64,000 bases of DNA from an uncultured Flavobacteriaceae bacterium (GTDB lineage Bacteria; Bacteroidota; Bacteroidia; Flavobacteriales; Flavobacteriaceae). The stretch spans positions 124,001 through 188,000 of the forward strand of contig CANNCM010000001.1 in NCBI GenBank assembly GCA_947503105.1, written 5' to 3'. A model generated the notes under the pieces. The model ran no database searches and had not been told where the DNA came from. It worked only from the letters and a program-made list of their open reading frames with translations. Shown piece by piece: positions 47,738 to 57,600 of the stretch; positions within the stretch are counted from its first letter, which is position 1; each line of letters starts with the position of its first letter. A program made the translations under genes and the position numbers.

Positions 47738-48766
47738 ATGGGATTTTTTGATTTCTTAACCGAGGAAATTGCCATTGATTTAGGTACAGCCAACACTCTC
47801 ATTATTCACAATGATAAAGTTGTTATTGATAGTCCTTCTATTGTTGCTAGAGACCGTATTTCTGGTAAAATTATTGCTGTTGGAAAAGAAGCCAATTTGA
47901 TGCAGGGAAAAACCCACGAAAACATCAAAACGATTCGACCGCTTAAAGATGGTGTGATTGCAGATTTTGATGCCTCTGAACAAATGATCAGTATGTTCAT
48001 CAAAAATATTCCTGCACTAAAGAAAAAGTTATTTGCTCCGTCTTTGCGTATGGTCATATGTATTCCATCTGGAATTACAGAAGTAGAAATGCGTGCGGTA
48101 AAAGAATCTGCAGAGCGTGTGAACGGCAAAGAAGTGTACCTGATTCACGAACCCATGGCAGCAGCGATCGGAATTGGCGTGGATATCATGCAGCCCAAAG
48201 GAAATATGATTGTGGATATTGGTGGGGGAACCACCGAAATTGCAGTAATCGCACTTGGAGGAATTGTTTGCGATAAATCCGTAAAAGTTGCCGGTGACGT
48301 GTTTACAAACGACATCATATACTACATGCGCACACAACACAACTTGTATGTTGGTGATCGAACGGCAGAAAAAATAAAAATACAAATTGGTGCTGCTACG
48401 GAAGACTTAGAACTTCCACCAGATGAAATGAACGTTCAAGGTAGAGATTTGCTTACAGGAAAACCCAAACAAGTACAGATTTCGCACCGAGAAATAGCAA
48501 AAGCATTGGACAAATCTATTCTCAGAATTGAAGATTCTGTTATGGAAACACTATCTCAAACGCCTCCAGAATTGGCCGCAGATATTTACAACACAGGGAT
48601 TTATCTTGCTGGTGGCGGATCGATGCTTAGAGGGTTGGACAAGCGTCTATCGCAAAAAACAGATCTTCCAGTCTATATTGCCGAAGACCCGCTTAGAGCG
48701 GTTGTTCGCGGAACAGGAATTGTTCTCAAAAATATTGTAAAATATAAAAGTGTCTTGATCAAATAG
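47738..48766 (+). CDS. mreB: Rod-shape-determining actin homologue MreB
   Basis: Cytoplasmic actin-like filament protein that guides the cell-wall elongation machine, 342 residues. The phosphate and nucleotide motifs are IAIDLGTANTLI, VDIGGGTTEIAVIALGG and GIYLAGGGSMLRGLD. The N-terminal MGFFDF is an amphipathic membrane-binding start. It leads the operon mreB-mreC-mreD-mrdA-rodA. Confidence 0.98.
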   Translation: MGFFDFLTEEIAIDLGTANTLIIHNDKVVIDSPSIVARDRISGKIIAVGKEANLMQGKTHENIKTIRPLKDGVIADFDASEQMISMFIKNIPALKKKLFAPSLRMVICIPSGITEVEMRAVKESAERVNGKEVYLIHEPMAAAIGIGVDIMQPKGNMIVDIGGGTTEIAVIALGGIVCDKSVKVAGDVFTNDIIYYMRTQHNLYVGDRTAEKIKIQIGAATEDLELPPDEMNVQGRDLLTGKPKQVQISHREIAKALDKSILRIEDSVMETLSQTPPELAADIYNTGIYLAGGGSMLRGLDKRLSQKTDLPVYIAEDPLRAVVRGTGIVLKNIVKYKSVLIK

Positions 48767-48776
48767 GAAATGAGTC

Positions 48777-49583
48777 ATGCAGCAACTCCTAAATTTCTTC
48801 TTCAAAAATAGGACAACAGTCTTGTTTTTGATTTTGTTTTTAGTTGCATTTACGATCACTACCCAATCTCATGATTACCATAAAAGTAAATTTCTCAACT
48901 CTTCAAATCAAATTTCGGGAAGTATTCATGGCGTATTCTCATCTGTAGGAAATTATTTCAATCTGAAAAAAGAAAACACCATTCTTTTGGAAGAAAATAA
49001 TCGCTTAAAAGCATTCGTTTTCAATTCAAAAACAGGACCTCTTGACACAGCTAACATTGAAAATAAGTTCAAACTAACTCCAGCGATAGTCCATAAAAAC
49101 AGTTATCGTTATCTCGAAAATTACATCACTCTAAACATAGGAGAAAATGAAGGAATAAAAGAAGATTTTGGCGTAATTACCTCTAAAGGAATTATTGGAA
49201 TAATTGACCAAACCTCATCCAATTATTCTCGCGTACTTTCTATTTTAAATACAAAAAGTAAAATCAACGCAAAGCTCAAAAATAGTAATCATTTTGGAAC
49301 CTTGGGCTGGGATGGTGTTCATCACAATAGTGTTCAATTAAATGACATTCAAGATTTGGCAAAAATTGCAGTTGGAGACACGATTGTAACCAGTGGATTT
49401 TCTTACACTTTTCCAGAAAATATTCCTATTGGTAGGGTAGCATCCTACGAATTGAATGCTACAAAAGATTTATATATCATCAATGTTCAATTGTTTAATG
49501 ATATGACCAATTTACGCCATGTCCATGTGATTGAAAATTTAGATATTGAAGAGTTAGAAACCTTAAATCCAGCCAATGAATAG
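48777..49583 (+). CDS. mreC: Rod-shape-determining protein MreC
   Basis: The 268-residue inner-membrane protein has one N-terminal membrane helix (TTVLFLILFLVAFTITT), a coiled coil after it (LKKENTILLEENNRLKAF), and two periplasmic beta domains containing GVITSKGIIGIIDQTS and GDTIVTSGFSYTFPENIPIGRV, which are diagnostic for MreC. It links MreB to PBP2 in the periplasm. Spacing from mreB is 10 bases, and it overlaps mreD by 8. Confidence 0.95.
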   Translation: MQQLLNFFFKNRTTVLFLILFLVAFTITTQSHDYHKSKFLNSSNQISGSIHGVFSSVGNYFNLKKENTILLEENNRLKAFVFNSKTGPLDTANIENKFKLTPAIVHKNSYRYLENYITLNIGENEGIKEDFGVITSKGIIGIIDQTSSNYSRVLSILNTKSKINAKLKNSNHFGTLGWDGVHHNSVQLNDIQDLAKIAVGDTIVTSGFSYTFPENIPIGRVASYELNATKDLYIINVQLFNDMTNLRHVHVIENLDIEELETLNPANE

Positions 49584-50082
49584 CATATTATTTTCAAATA
49601 TGGTGAGATTTATAATGTTGATTCTTCTTCAAGTTTTCATTTGTAATCAAATGAATTTTCTTGGAAACATTAATCCCTATATTTATATATTGTTCATCTT
49701 ATTGTATCCCATCAGTACCAATAGATTTAGTTTTATATTCATAAGTTTTTGTTTAGGATTAATCATCGATATTTTTCTTGATTCTGGTGGTGCACATGCA
49801 GCAGCATCTGTCTCAATCGCTTATATTCGACCCCTATTTTTAAAGTTTTCTTTTGGCGCAGCATATGAATACCAAGCCATTAAGTTTAAGGATTCAGAAT
49901 TTTTACAACGCATCGTCTATTTTGCTTTGCTAATCCTTATTCATCACCTTATATTATTTGCGTTCGTTATTTTTGATGCATCAAAAATTAATCTTATAAT
50001 TTCACGCGCTTTAAGCTCGGGCGTTTTTACTCTTTTTCTCACACTCATTTTGCATTCACTATTTAGTCAAAAAGAAAAATGA
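49576..50082 (+). CDS. mreD: Rod-shape-determining membrane protein MreD
   Basis: The 168-residue protein is almost entirely hydrophobic with about five membrane helices. Family recognition rests on its position between mreC and mrdA, its size, and segments such as NPYIYILFILLYPIS and FCLGLIIDIFLDSGGAHAAA, the latter typical of MreD. It overlaps mreC by eight bases and mrdA by four (ATGA), so the elongasome genes are coupled in translation. Confidence 0.92.
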   Translation: MNSILFSNMVRFIMLILLQVFICNQMNFLGNINPYIYILFILLYPISTNRFSFIFISFCLGLIIDIFLDSGGAHAAASVSIAYIRPLFLKFSFGAAYEYQAIKFKDSEFLQRIVYFALLILIHHLILFAFVIFDASKINLIISRALSSGVFTLFLTLILHSLFSQKEK

Positions 50083-51941
50083 GAAAATTTCTACTCTTAG
50101 GACTTGTTGTGTTTACCGGGCTAATTTTTATCGGTCGGTTATTTTATTTGCAAGTTTATCAAGACGAATCGAATAGTCTAGAGGACGATAATGCCATTCG
50201 GAAAATTTTTCAATATCCAAAACGAGGTTATATTTATGACCGGAACGGAAAATTGCTTGTCGCCAATCAGCCGACTTACGATGTTGTTGTTGTACCTAGA
50301 GAAGTTGAAGCACTCGATACTTTGATGTTTTGTTCACTCCTCGATATAGATAAAACAAAATTTCTAAAAGCTTTCAATCGTGCCAAGCGCTATTCTCCAA
50401 GATTACCGTCCATATTTTTATCACATTTATCGAAAGAGGACTATGCTTTTTTGTCTGAAAAATTACGAAAATTTAAAGGGTTTTATGTTCAAAAAAGAGC
50501 GGTAAGAGATTATCAAACAGAAATTGGCGCTAATGTTTTGGGCTACATAGCAGAAGTCAACCCCGATAATATTTCAAAAGATGGATATTATAAATTAGGA
50601 GATTTGATTGGTAAGCAAGGCGTTGAAAAATCCTATGAAAAAGAATTACGGGGCGAAAAAGGCGTAAAATACATTCAAAAAGACATCTATAATCGAGATA
50701 TTGGATCGTACAAAAACGGGCAGTTTGACACACTTCCAATCCCTGGAAAAAACATTACAATTACCATTGATGCAACACTTCAAGAATATGGCGAACAATT
50801 GATGCAAAATAAAATGGGAGGCATCGTTGCTATCGACCCCTCTTCAGGTGAATTATTAACCCTTGTTTCTGCACCTTCTTATAATCCTGCCCTTTTGGTT
50901 GGCAGAGAACGATCTGAAAATTATACTAAACTTTATAGAGATTCTATCTACAGACCACTTTTTGACAAAGCGCTGATTCGGATGCACGTCCCTGGCTCAC
51001 CCTTCAAAACCTTGGTGGCACTCGCAGCACTACAAGAAAATGTTATTACAACACGGGAGTCTATTTTTTGTACTGAAAAATACGTTTATGGAAAAAATAG
51101 GCGCGTCATGAAATGCCATTGTGGCGGAGGATACAGAAATTTATTTTCTGGAATAAGTAATTCCTGCAACTCCTATTTTGCTATGGCATTTAGAAAAACC
51201 ATTGACAAATATGATGATGCCTCGAAAGGGATGGATATTTGGAGTAATCACATCAAAAGTTTTGGTCTTGGTAACTTTTTGGGTAATGATTTATCCGTTG
51301 GTAAAAAAGGAAATATTCCAAACGGTGCATACTACGATAGTTGGTATCCTGATTTCAAATGGGGTGCCACTACTATCTTATCAAATGCAATTGGACAAGG
51401 AGAAATTTTGGTAACCCCTATTCAACTGGCCAATATGACGGCTGCCATTGCCAATAAAGGATATTACTACACCCCCCACATCATCAAATCGATTGAAGGC
51501 AAAGAAATTGACGAAAATTTTACCACAAAAAAAGAAACCTCTATTGATCCTGAGTATTTTGATCCCGTTATTGAAGGAATGCATCGGGTTTACACCAATG
51601 GAACGGCAAGTTTCTTGAAAGTTCCTGGAATTGAGATTTGCGGAAAAACAGGAACAGCAGAAAATTTTACAAAAATAGATGGCGTCAAAACACAACTTAC
51701 AGACCACTCTATTTTTGTTGCCTTTGCTCCAAAAGAGGATCCAAAAATTGCTATTGCTGTACTTGTAGAAAATGGATATTATGGTTCACGATGGGCGGGT
51801 AGAATTGCCAGTTTGATGATTGAAAAATACTTAAAAGGTGAAGTGAGCCAAAACTATATGGAGCAATTGGTTTTAGACAAAAGTTTAGAAGACGAATATC
51901 TAAAGCCCTATAGCGGGAAACCATTCAAAATTAATCAATAA
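50079..51941 (+). CDS. mrdA: Penicillin-binding protein 2 (peptidoglycan transpeptidase)
   Basis: Elongation-specific class B PBP of 620 residues. It has one N-terminal membrane helix (FLLLGLVVFTGLIFIGRLFYL), a pedestal domain (RGYIYDRNGKLLVANQPTYDV), and a transpeptidase domain with the three catalytic motifs: SPFK in GSPFKTLVAL, SCN in NSCNSYFAM, and KTGT in CGKTGTAEN. It makes cross-links in the periplasm together with RodA, whose gene follows with a one-base TAATG overlap. Confidence 0.97.
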   Translation: MRKFLLLGLVVFTGLIFIGRLFYLQVYQDESNSLEDDNAIRKIFQYPKRGYIYDRNGKLLVANQPTYDVVVVPREVEALDTLMFCSLLDIDKTKFLKAFNRAKRYSPRLPSIFLSHLSKEDYAFLSEKLRKFKGFYVQKRAVRDYQTEIGANVLGYIAEVNPDNISKDGYYKLGDLIGKQGVEKSYEKELRGEKGVKYIQKDIYNRDIGSYKNGQFDTLPIPGKNITITIDATLQEYGEQLMQNKMGGIVAIDPSSGELLTLVSAPSYNPALLVGRERSENYTKLYRDSIYRPLFDKALIRMHVPGSPFKTLVALAALQENVITTRESIFCTEKYVYGKNRRVMKCHCGGGYRNLFSGISNSCNSYFAMAFRKTIDKYDDASKGMDIWSNHIKSFGLGNFLGNDLSVGKKGNIPNGAYYDSWYPDFKWGATTILSNAIGQGEILVTPIQLANMTAAIANKGYYYTPHIIKSIEGKEIDENFTTKKETSIDPEYFDPVIEGMHRVYTNGTASFLKVPGIEICGKTGTAENFTKIDGVKTQLTDHSIFVAFAPKEDPKIAIAVLVENGYYGSRWAGRIASLMIEKYLKGEVSQNYMEQLVLDKSLEDEYLKPYSGKPFKINQ

Positions 51942-53221
51942 TGAACCTCAACAGAGCACATAGTTTTCAATTGGATTGGATGGTCGTTATGATTTATTTT
52001 GCACTCGTATTGTTCGGATATTTCAATATTGTTTCGGCCTCTACAGATGGCGCATTTACTTCATATTTTGACCTCTCGGAACCTTATGGCAAACAAACTG
52101 TTTTTATTGGTTTATCAATCATTTCAATAGTACTTATTTTATCTATTGATGCAAAATTTTATGAACGTTTTGCTAGCATTATCTATTTAATTTCAATGAT
52201 TGTACTGGCTGGATTATTCGTATTTGGCAAAAAGGTTAATGGAGCCATGTCCTGGTATGAAATTGGTGGAGCAACCTTGCAACCTAGCGAATTTGCAAAG
52301 TTTGCAACCGCTTTGGCTTTAGCCAAGTATATAAGTGACCTTCAAACCAACATCAAAGATAGTATAGATCAGTTTCGGGCAGCGCTGATTGTGGCCGTTC
52401 CTGCTGTTCTTATTCTACTGCAAAATGATGCAGGAAGTACACTCGTTTTTGCAGGACTTATATTTGTATTCTACAGAGAAGGAATTCCTCAAAAATATAT
52501 TTTATTTGGCGCTTCTCTTTTAATCATTACGGTTGCTACCCTAAAATTTTCTGCACTCATTGTCACAAGTATCATTGCAAGTTTCATTGTAATTTATCAA
52601 TTGTTTTTCAAGAGAAAGAAAAAGAAATTAACACTCTCCGTATTGATCCTCATATTTTGTTCTGGACTAAGTTTTGGAACGGAATGGAGTTTCGATAACA
52701 TATTACAAAAACATCAAAAAGACCGTATTGAAGTTTGGCTTAAGCTTGAAAAAGACCCCGAAAAACTCAAAATCATGAAACGTAATATTTCATACAATCT
52801 CAATGAATCAGAAAAAGCTATTCGCTCTGGTGGGCTTACAGGAAAAGGCTTTAAAGAAGGAACTCGAACCAAAGGAAAGTTTGTTCCAGAACAACATACC
52901 GACTATATTTTTAGTACTGTTGCAGAAGAATGGGGGTTTTTGGGAAGTAGTGCTGTGGTCACGCTTTTTATGTTACTGATTGGTCGGATTTTATTTTTGG
53001 CCGAACGCCACAAATCTCAATTTAGTAGAGCCTACGGCTATGGCGTAGCCTCCATTATTTTTGTGCATTTTTTAATTAATATCGGCATGGTGATGGGACT
53101 TATTCCTACCATTGGAATACCGTTGCCGTTTTTTAGTTATGGAGGGTCTGGCCTTTTGTCATTTACAATCTTAGTTTTTATCTTCCTCAAGCTCGACGCA
53201 AATCGTCTTAATGTTTGGTAA
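51941..53221 (+). CDS. rodA: Peptidoglycan glycosyltransferase RodA (SEDS family)
   Basis: The 426-residue inner-membrane protein has about ten helices. SEDS signatures are GGATLQPSEFAKFATALALAKY, LQNDAGSTLVFAG, the catalytic-loop region EQHTDYIFSTVAEEWGF (with the essential aspartate), and GIPLPFFSYGGSGLLSF. It polymerises glycan strands in partnership with PBP2. It ends the mre operon and converges on gldC. A weak hairpin with a T-run follows the stop. Confidence 0.97.
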   Translation: MNLNRAHSFQLDWMVVMIYFALVLFGYFNIVSASTDGAFTSYFDLSEPYGKQTVFIGLSIISIVLILSIDAKFYERFASIIYLISMIVLAGLFVFGKKVNGAMSWYEIGGATLQPSEFAKFATALALAKYISDLQTNIKDSIDQFRAALIVAVPAVLILLQNDAGSTLVFAGLIFVFYREGIPQKYILFGASLLIITVATLKFSALIVTSIIASFIVIYQLFFKRKKKKLTLSVLILIFCSGLSFGTEWSFDNILQKHQKDRIEVWLKLEKDPEKLKIMKRNISYNLNESEKAIRSGGLTGKGFKEGTRTKGKFVPEQHTDYIFSTVAEEWGFLGSSAVVTLFMLLIGRILFLAERHKSQFSRAYGYGVASIIFVHFLINIGMVMGLIPTIGIPLPFFSYGGSGLLSFTILVFIFLKLDANRLNVW

Positions 53222-53223
53222 AT

Positions 53224-53242
53224 AACAATTCTATTGTTTTTT
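53224..53242 (+). terminator. Possible weak terminator after rodA
   Basis: Six-base arms AACAAT and ATTGTT around TCT are followed by four T. The hairpin is AT-only apart from one pair in each arm and overlaps the end of gldC on the other strand. Evidence is weak. Confidence 0.35.
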
Positions 53243-53569
53243 CAGCTCAAGCTTTTCTGCAAAATAATCACAAAAATCTTTCATCGTTGCGGTCATTTTT
53301 TCGTCTTGTGTAGCACGCAAAAAAGTGTCGCTCATAGCGGTTAGAGTTTGATGAAAAAACAATTTCATCTCATCAACAGGCATATCTTTTGTCCATAAAT
53401 CGATGCGTAAAGATTCTTGCGCTTTGGCATCCCATACCGACAGAAAAATGGCCTTGGCATCGGCATTTGAAATTCCACCGTCCTGGGCTGTCCAAGATAA
53501 CTTTTCTGGAATCCGATTTTCGTCCAATTCTACGTTCAATTCAATTTTTGAAGTGTGTGTTTTAGCCAT
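53231..53569 (-). CDS. gldC: Gliding motility protein GldC
   Basis: The 112-residue soluble protein begins MAKTHTSKIELNVELDENRIPEKLSW, which together with WTAQDGGISNADAKAIFLSVWD identifies GldC. It has no signal peptide, so it is probably cytoplasmic. GldC is reported to improve gliding without being essential and is usually encoded after gldB. Here its start overlaps the gldB stop by one base (TAATG). Confidence 0.93.
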   Translation of the reverse strand: MAKTHTSKIELNVELDENRIPEKLSWTAQDGGISNADAKAIFLSVWDAKAQESLRIDLWTKDMPVDEMKLFFHQTLTAMSDTFLRATQDEKMTATMKDFCDYFAEKLELKKQ

Positions 53570-54555
53570 TATTTTTTTGGTTTATATTTTGCTTTATTAA
53601 AAAGAGTTTGTGCATTCATTTGTAGCATTTGTGGCAGCGAAGTAGGATTATTTTCCATGTAGGAGCGCACAATTTGCCATCCAATATATTGCCCCAATCC
53701 GCCAGGAGATTCGCTGTCGAGCTCCAAATTGAAACGCGAAAAAGGTGCTCGCGCTATAAAACGACCAACAAGCTTAGTGTCGGTACTGTACAGCAATTCG
53801 TTTTCTACAAAATACTGCCAAATATAAAACGCGTTATCATCTGCCCACAACAATTCCTCTTGTGTATATCCAATTTTGGTATGGTCTTTTGCGGTTGGCA
53901 CCCAAAGATCTTTTAGGTATAATTTTTTTCCATGATATATTAATTCTTCCAAAAAAGTATTGCGCTTTGGTTGATTTATTAGACGACTTGCGTAGGCGTC
54001 CGCAAGATCCATTACAATTTGATCTTTCTTCAAATTATTTTTTATGTACTTATAAAAACTATCATAAAACTCATGTTGGGCTCCTAAATAATTATCGATA
54101 CTAATTATAACAATGGAGTCTGTTACAATCACTTTGTTGCGATAATCTACATCGGAATAAACTGTAATAATACGGGGAGTTTTTAATGATGGATTGTAAT
54201 ATTTTAGGTGTTTATACAAAGATTTCAGTTCGAGTTCTGTGTCTTGAAAATCACTAAAAACACTGTCAACAGACTTTTGAATCATCTTTTGAATGGGGTC
54301 TTGTGTACGCTCTAAAAACACAGAATCTGGAGTTTTTTTAGCAAACAAAAACGGATATTGCTGTTTTAAAGACCCTAGATTTTCTTTGGCAGTTTGCATG
54401 AACGCTTGATCAAAACGCTCTACTGTTATCTCTATTGGAGTGGCTGCAATTTCTTTTTCCAATTGCGCCTTTTTGTTGCATGAAAAGCATATAAAGAGGA
54501 AAAGAAAAATACCTATTTTTTTTATATTATTGCTCAATAAATAGCCTTGAAACAT
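53569..54555 (-). CDS. gldB: Gliding motility lipoprotein GldB
   Basis: The 328-residue protein has a lipoprotein signal (GIFLFLFICFSC, lipobox cysteine at about residue 26) and the GldB pattern EITVERFDQAFMQTAKENL, MVIDLADAYASRLINQPK-like segment, and SPGGLGQYIGWQIVRSYMENN near the end. GldB is required for gliding in characterised flavobacteria and supports stability of other Gld components. It is translationally coupled to gldC. Confidence 0.94.
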   Translation of the reverse strand: MFQGYLLSNNIKKIGIFLFLFICFSCNKKAQLEKEIAATPIEITVERFDQAFMQTAKENLGSLKQQYPFLFAKKTPDSVFLERTQDPIQKMIQKSVDSVFSDFQDTELELKSLYKHLKYYNPSLKTPRIITVYSDVDYRNKVIVTDSIVIISIDNYLGAQHEFYDSFYKYIKNNLKKDQIVMDLADAYASRLINQPKRNTFLEELIYHGKKLYLKDLWVPTAKDHTKIGYTQEELLWADDNAFYIWQYFVENELLYSTDTKLVGRFIARAPFSRFNLELDSESPGGLGQYIGWQIVRSYMENNPTSLPQMLQMNAQTLFNKAKYKPKK

Positions 54556-54639
54556 AGTGTAATATATCTGGAATTACATCGCAAAAATAGGCATTAAGAT
54601 TCAAATGAAAAATGGAATTTAAAGCAATTGCTACAATCT

Positions 54640-57600
54640 TTAGCGACGCAACGAAAAATGCCCTTGACGAACAAAACGAGTTCCATCATTTTTAATCAAT
54701 TCAATACTATACCAATAATCATTTGTTGGCATTAATACACCATTGTAGGTGCCATCCCAAAAATTTGAGTTAATGCTCATGTTTTTCAACAACTTCCCAT
54801 AGCGATCAAAAATTGAAATTTTGGAAAATATATAATTATTTGAACGTACTCCTTTGATGTTCCAAGTGTCATTAAATCCATCTCCATTGGGTGTAAAGAA
54901 ATTCATAACGTACAAAACAGGAACTGTAATGACTACTTCTTCGCAACGCAATTCGTCACGAACATAAAGCGTGTAGAACCCGCCTGTAAGCTGCCCAAAA
55001 TAACCCATGTCTTGATACCCAGATACTAAATTTCCATTTTCGTCCACAAGTTTAAACTCATAATTTGAAGACCCCAAGGCCGCTTCGTCTATAGTGATTG
55101 AATTACTAGCAGTGCCTTCAACAATAGTAATATCGTCCATAGAAATTGAAGGCCCTTCGGATTCAAAAACTTCAAACGCTTGTGAAAAAGAACAACTTCC
55201 ATTGAGGTTTGTCACAGTAACTTCATAGACACCAATTTGAGTCACATCAAGTTCTGGTTGTAAAGTGTTGGTAATGGAAGAATCTGGTAAAGTCCACGCA
55301 TAATTAAAGGATGACGAAGTGTCTTCCATATCAAGTTGAATCCTTTCGGAGGAACCATCACATATGACAATATCATCTACAAAAAAACTAGTATTTGGGT
55401 TGACCAAAAATGTAATATCTGTTGACGCATCAGTGCAAATGCCATTAGAAACAACTGCTGTTATGGTTTGTGATGTCGATAAAAATTCGTTTGGAAAAGG
55501 ACTCGTGATGGTTTGTCCATTTTCATCTGTTAATGGATTTCCAAAAGCATCAAAATATGCAATATTCATGGTGGTTTGTCCGCCGAGAATTTGCGCTTCC
55601 AAAGCAGTAGTATCAAAAAGAAAAAGACCGTCATTATTGGTGTCACATTCAGAAATAGGTGCAAGTTGATTTGCCACTGGAATATCAATAAAATCAATTG
55701 TAAAAGAATCAATATCATAACATCCCGTAGTATTGTTTGTAATTTTATAGAATATCTCTACAAAAGGTGCAGTATTGGATACTGTAAAAATTTCTGAACT
55801 AGAACTTTCTGCATCGTTTAAACTTAAAAAATAATTTACCGTAAAATCTGTATCAGATTGACCATCTAGCACAAAATTATCATACTCCGACTCTAAATTT
55901 AAAATAAAACTATTTGGAGGGCCGACACAAAAATAAGGAGCAATTGGAGTGTTGAGTTGTGGTAATGGATGAACCACTAAATTGATGTACTGCCCCAAAC
56001 CTACACATGAATTATCAATGTCTGAATCCACACGAACCCAAATGGGTTGATCGACTCCAGAAGTGTTCTCATAGTTTTGAATATCTACGATTGAATTAAT
56101 TTCTGATAATGCATCAGATTCAGATGCATAATATGTAACTGTAAGGGGCTGGCCAGGCGGGAAAATACCTAAAATAGTGGCTTCTGAATCGCTAAAGTCG
56201 AAAGTTGTAGAGCCATCTACATCATCAAAACATTCTGTATATGGCGGAATAGAAAACCCAGCGGGAATTTGTGTTGTTGATACAAAAAGGTTGATCTCAG
56301 AGACAAGTGAACAGCCATTGATTGTTTCAACTCGAACAAAAATCTGATTGGGGTTAATGGATGGATTTGAGTTTATATTTTGATAATTTATGGGGTCTGT
56401 AATACTGTTTGACGTTCCGAGAAGCGCATCTGTTTCATCAAAATAAAATGTAAACGTTTCATCCAAATAAGCACTAGAAATAAGTTCATTGGCTTCGTTC
56501 AAATTAAATGTTGTAACCCCATCGGTATCTTGATCGCACTGAAAAAGACTTACATTTTCTGCAATAATTGGTAATGGATTTACAATAAGTTCGACCTCAT
56601 CAGAATAGAAAGATTTACAAACAACATCTGTTCTTTGCATTTGTGCTCGAAAAAGAGTGTTTGTAAAAGTACTTGTCGCATTGAGAATATCCAATGTATT
56701 GGTATTAACATTTTCAAAACTTGATGGCGATTCAGGAACAACAACCCATGTTGTTCCACCGTCAAAACTCCATTCCCAAAGTAGTGTATCGTATGCATCA
56801 GAAGTGTTTTCGAGTACAATTTCGAGTGTTGCATTTCCTTCTTCACAGACAAATAGTGGGGTGTCTAAAGGTACAGCAGTAATATTTATATAGTCTTGAT
56901 AATCAAATAATCCATCGGCATTGGTGTCGATTGCAATCCCATATCCATTTCCTCCAATAACCAATCCATTTGAATCAATAGCTGTTCCATTCAAAACACC
57001 CAAAGTTCCAGTATATCCAGCCTCATTGACATCAAAACAATCATCATCATCTGAATCCAATTCGATAACATCTAGCAGCCCATCGGCATCAGAATCTAAA
57101 GGCGTTATGGTTTCTGCAATATCAGATGCTCCGTTAGTGTTGTTGTCGGTAAATCCTAAATCAATTTGTCCGTCATTATTCAAATCCAATGTATTGATCC
57201 CTATACCCGCCTCAAAAAGATCATAAAGCCCATCATTGTCACTATCTAAATCTAGAAAATCCAATACGGCGTCCCCATCAGTATCGATAGGGTTTTGCGC
57301 CAAGTCGTGATGGCCATCGGCATTAGAATCATTTATATCCATTCCATCAACTCTTCCAGAACCGCTAGTGTCCAAAGCAGAATTTCCGCTTTCAATAACA
57401 TCAAAAATACCATCATTGTCGGAATCCAAGTCTAGTGCATCTTCAATATTATCGCCATCAGAATCTATAGATCGACACGTTTGTGTGAGTTGGAAAGCAA
57501 CACTATTGGAGTTGACATCAGAAATATTATTATATATAATTTCAAATTGATTGGCGTTGTAGGATTGAAATGAAAATGTTCCGTTTCCATTTGCTAAAGC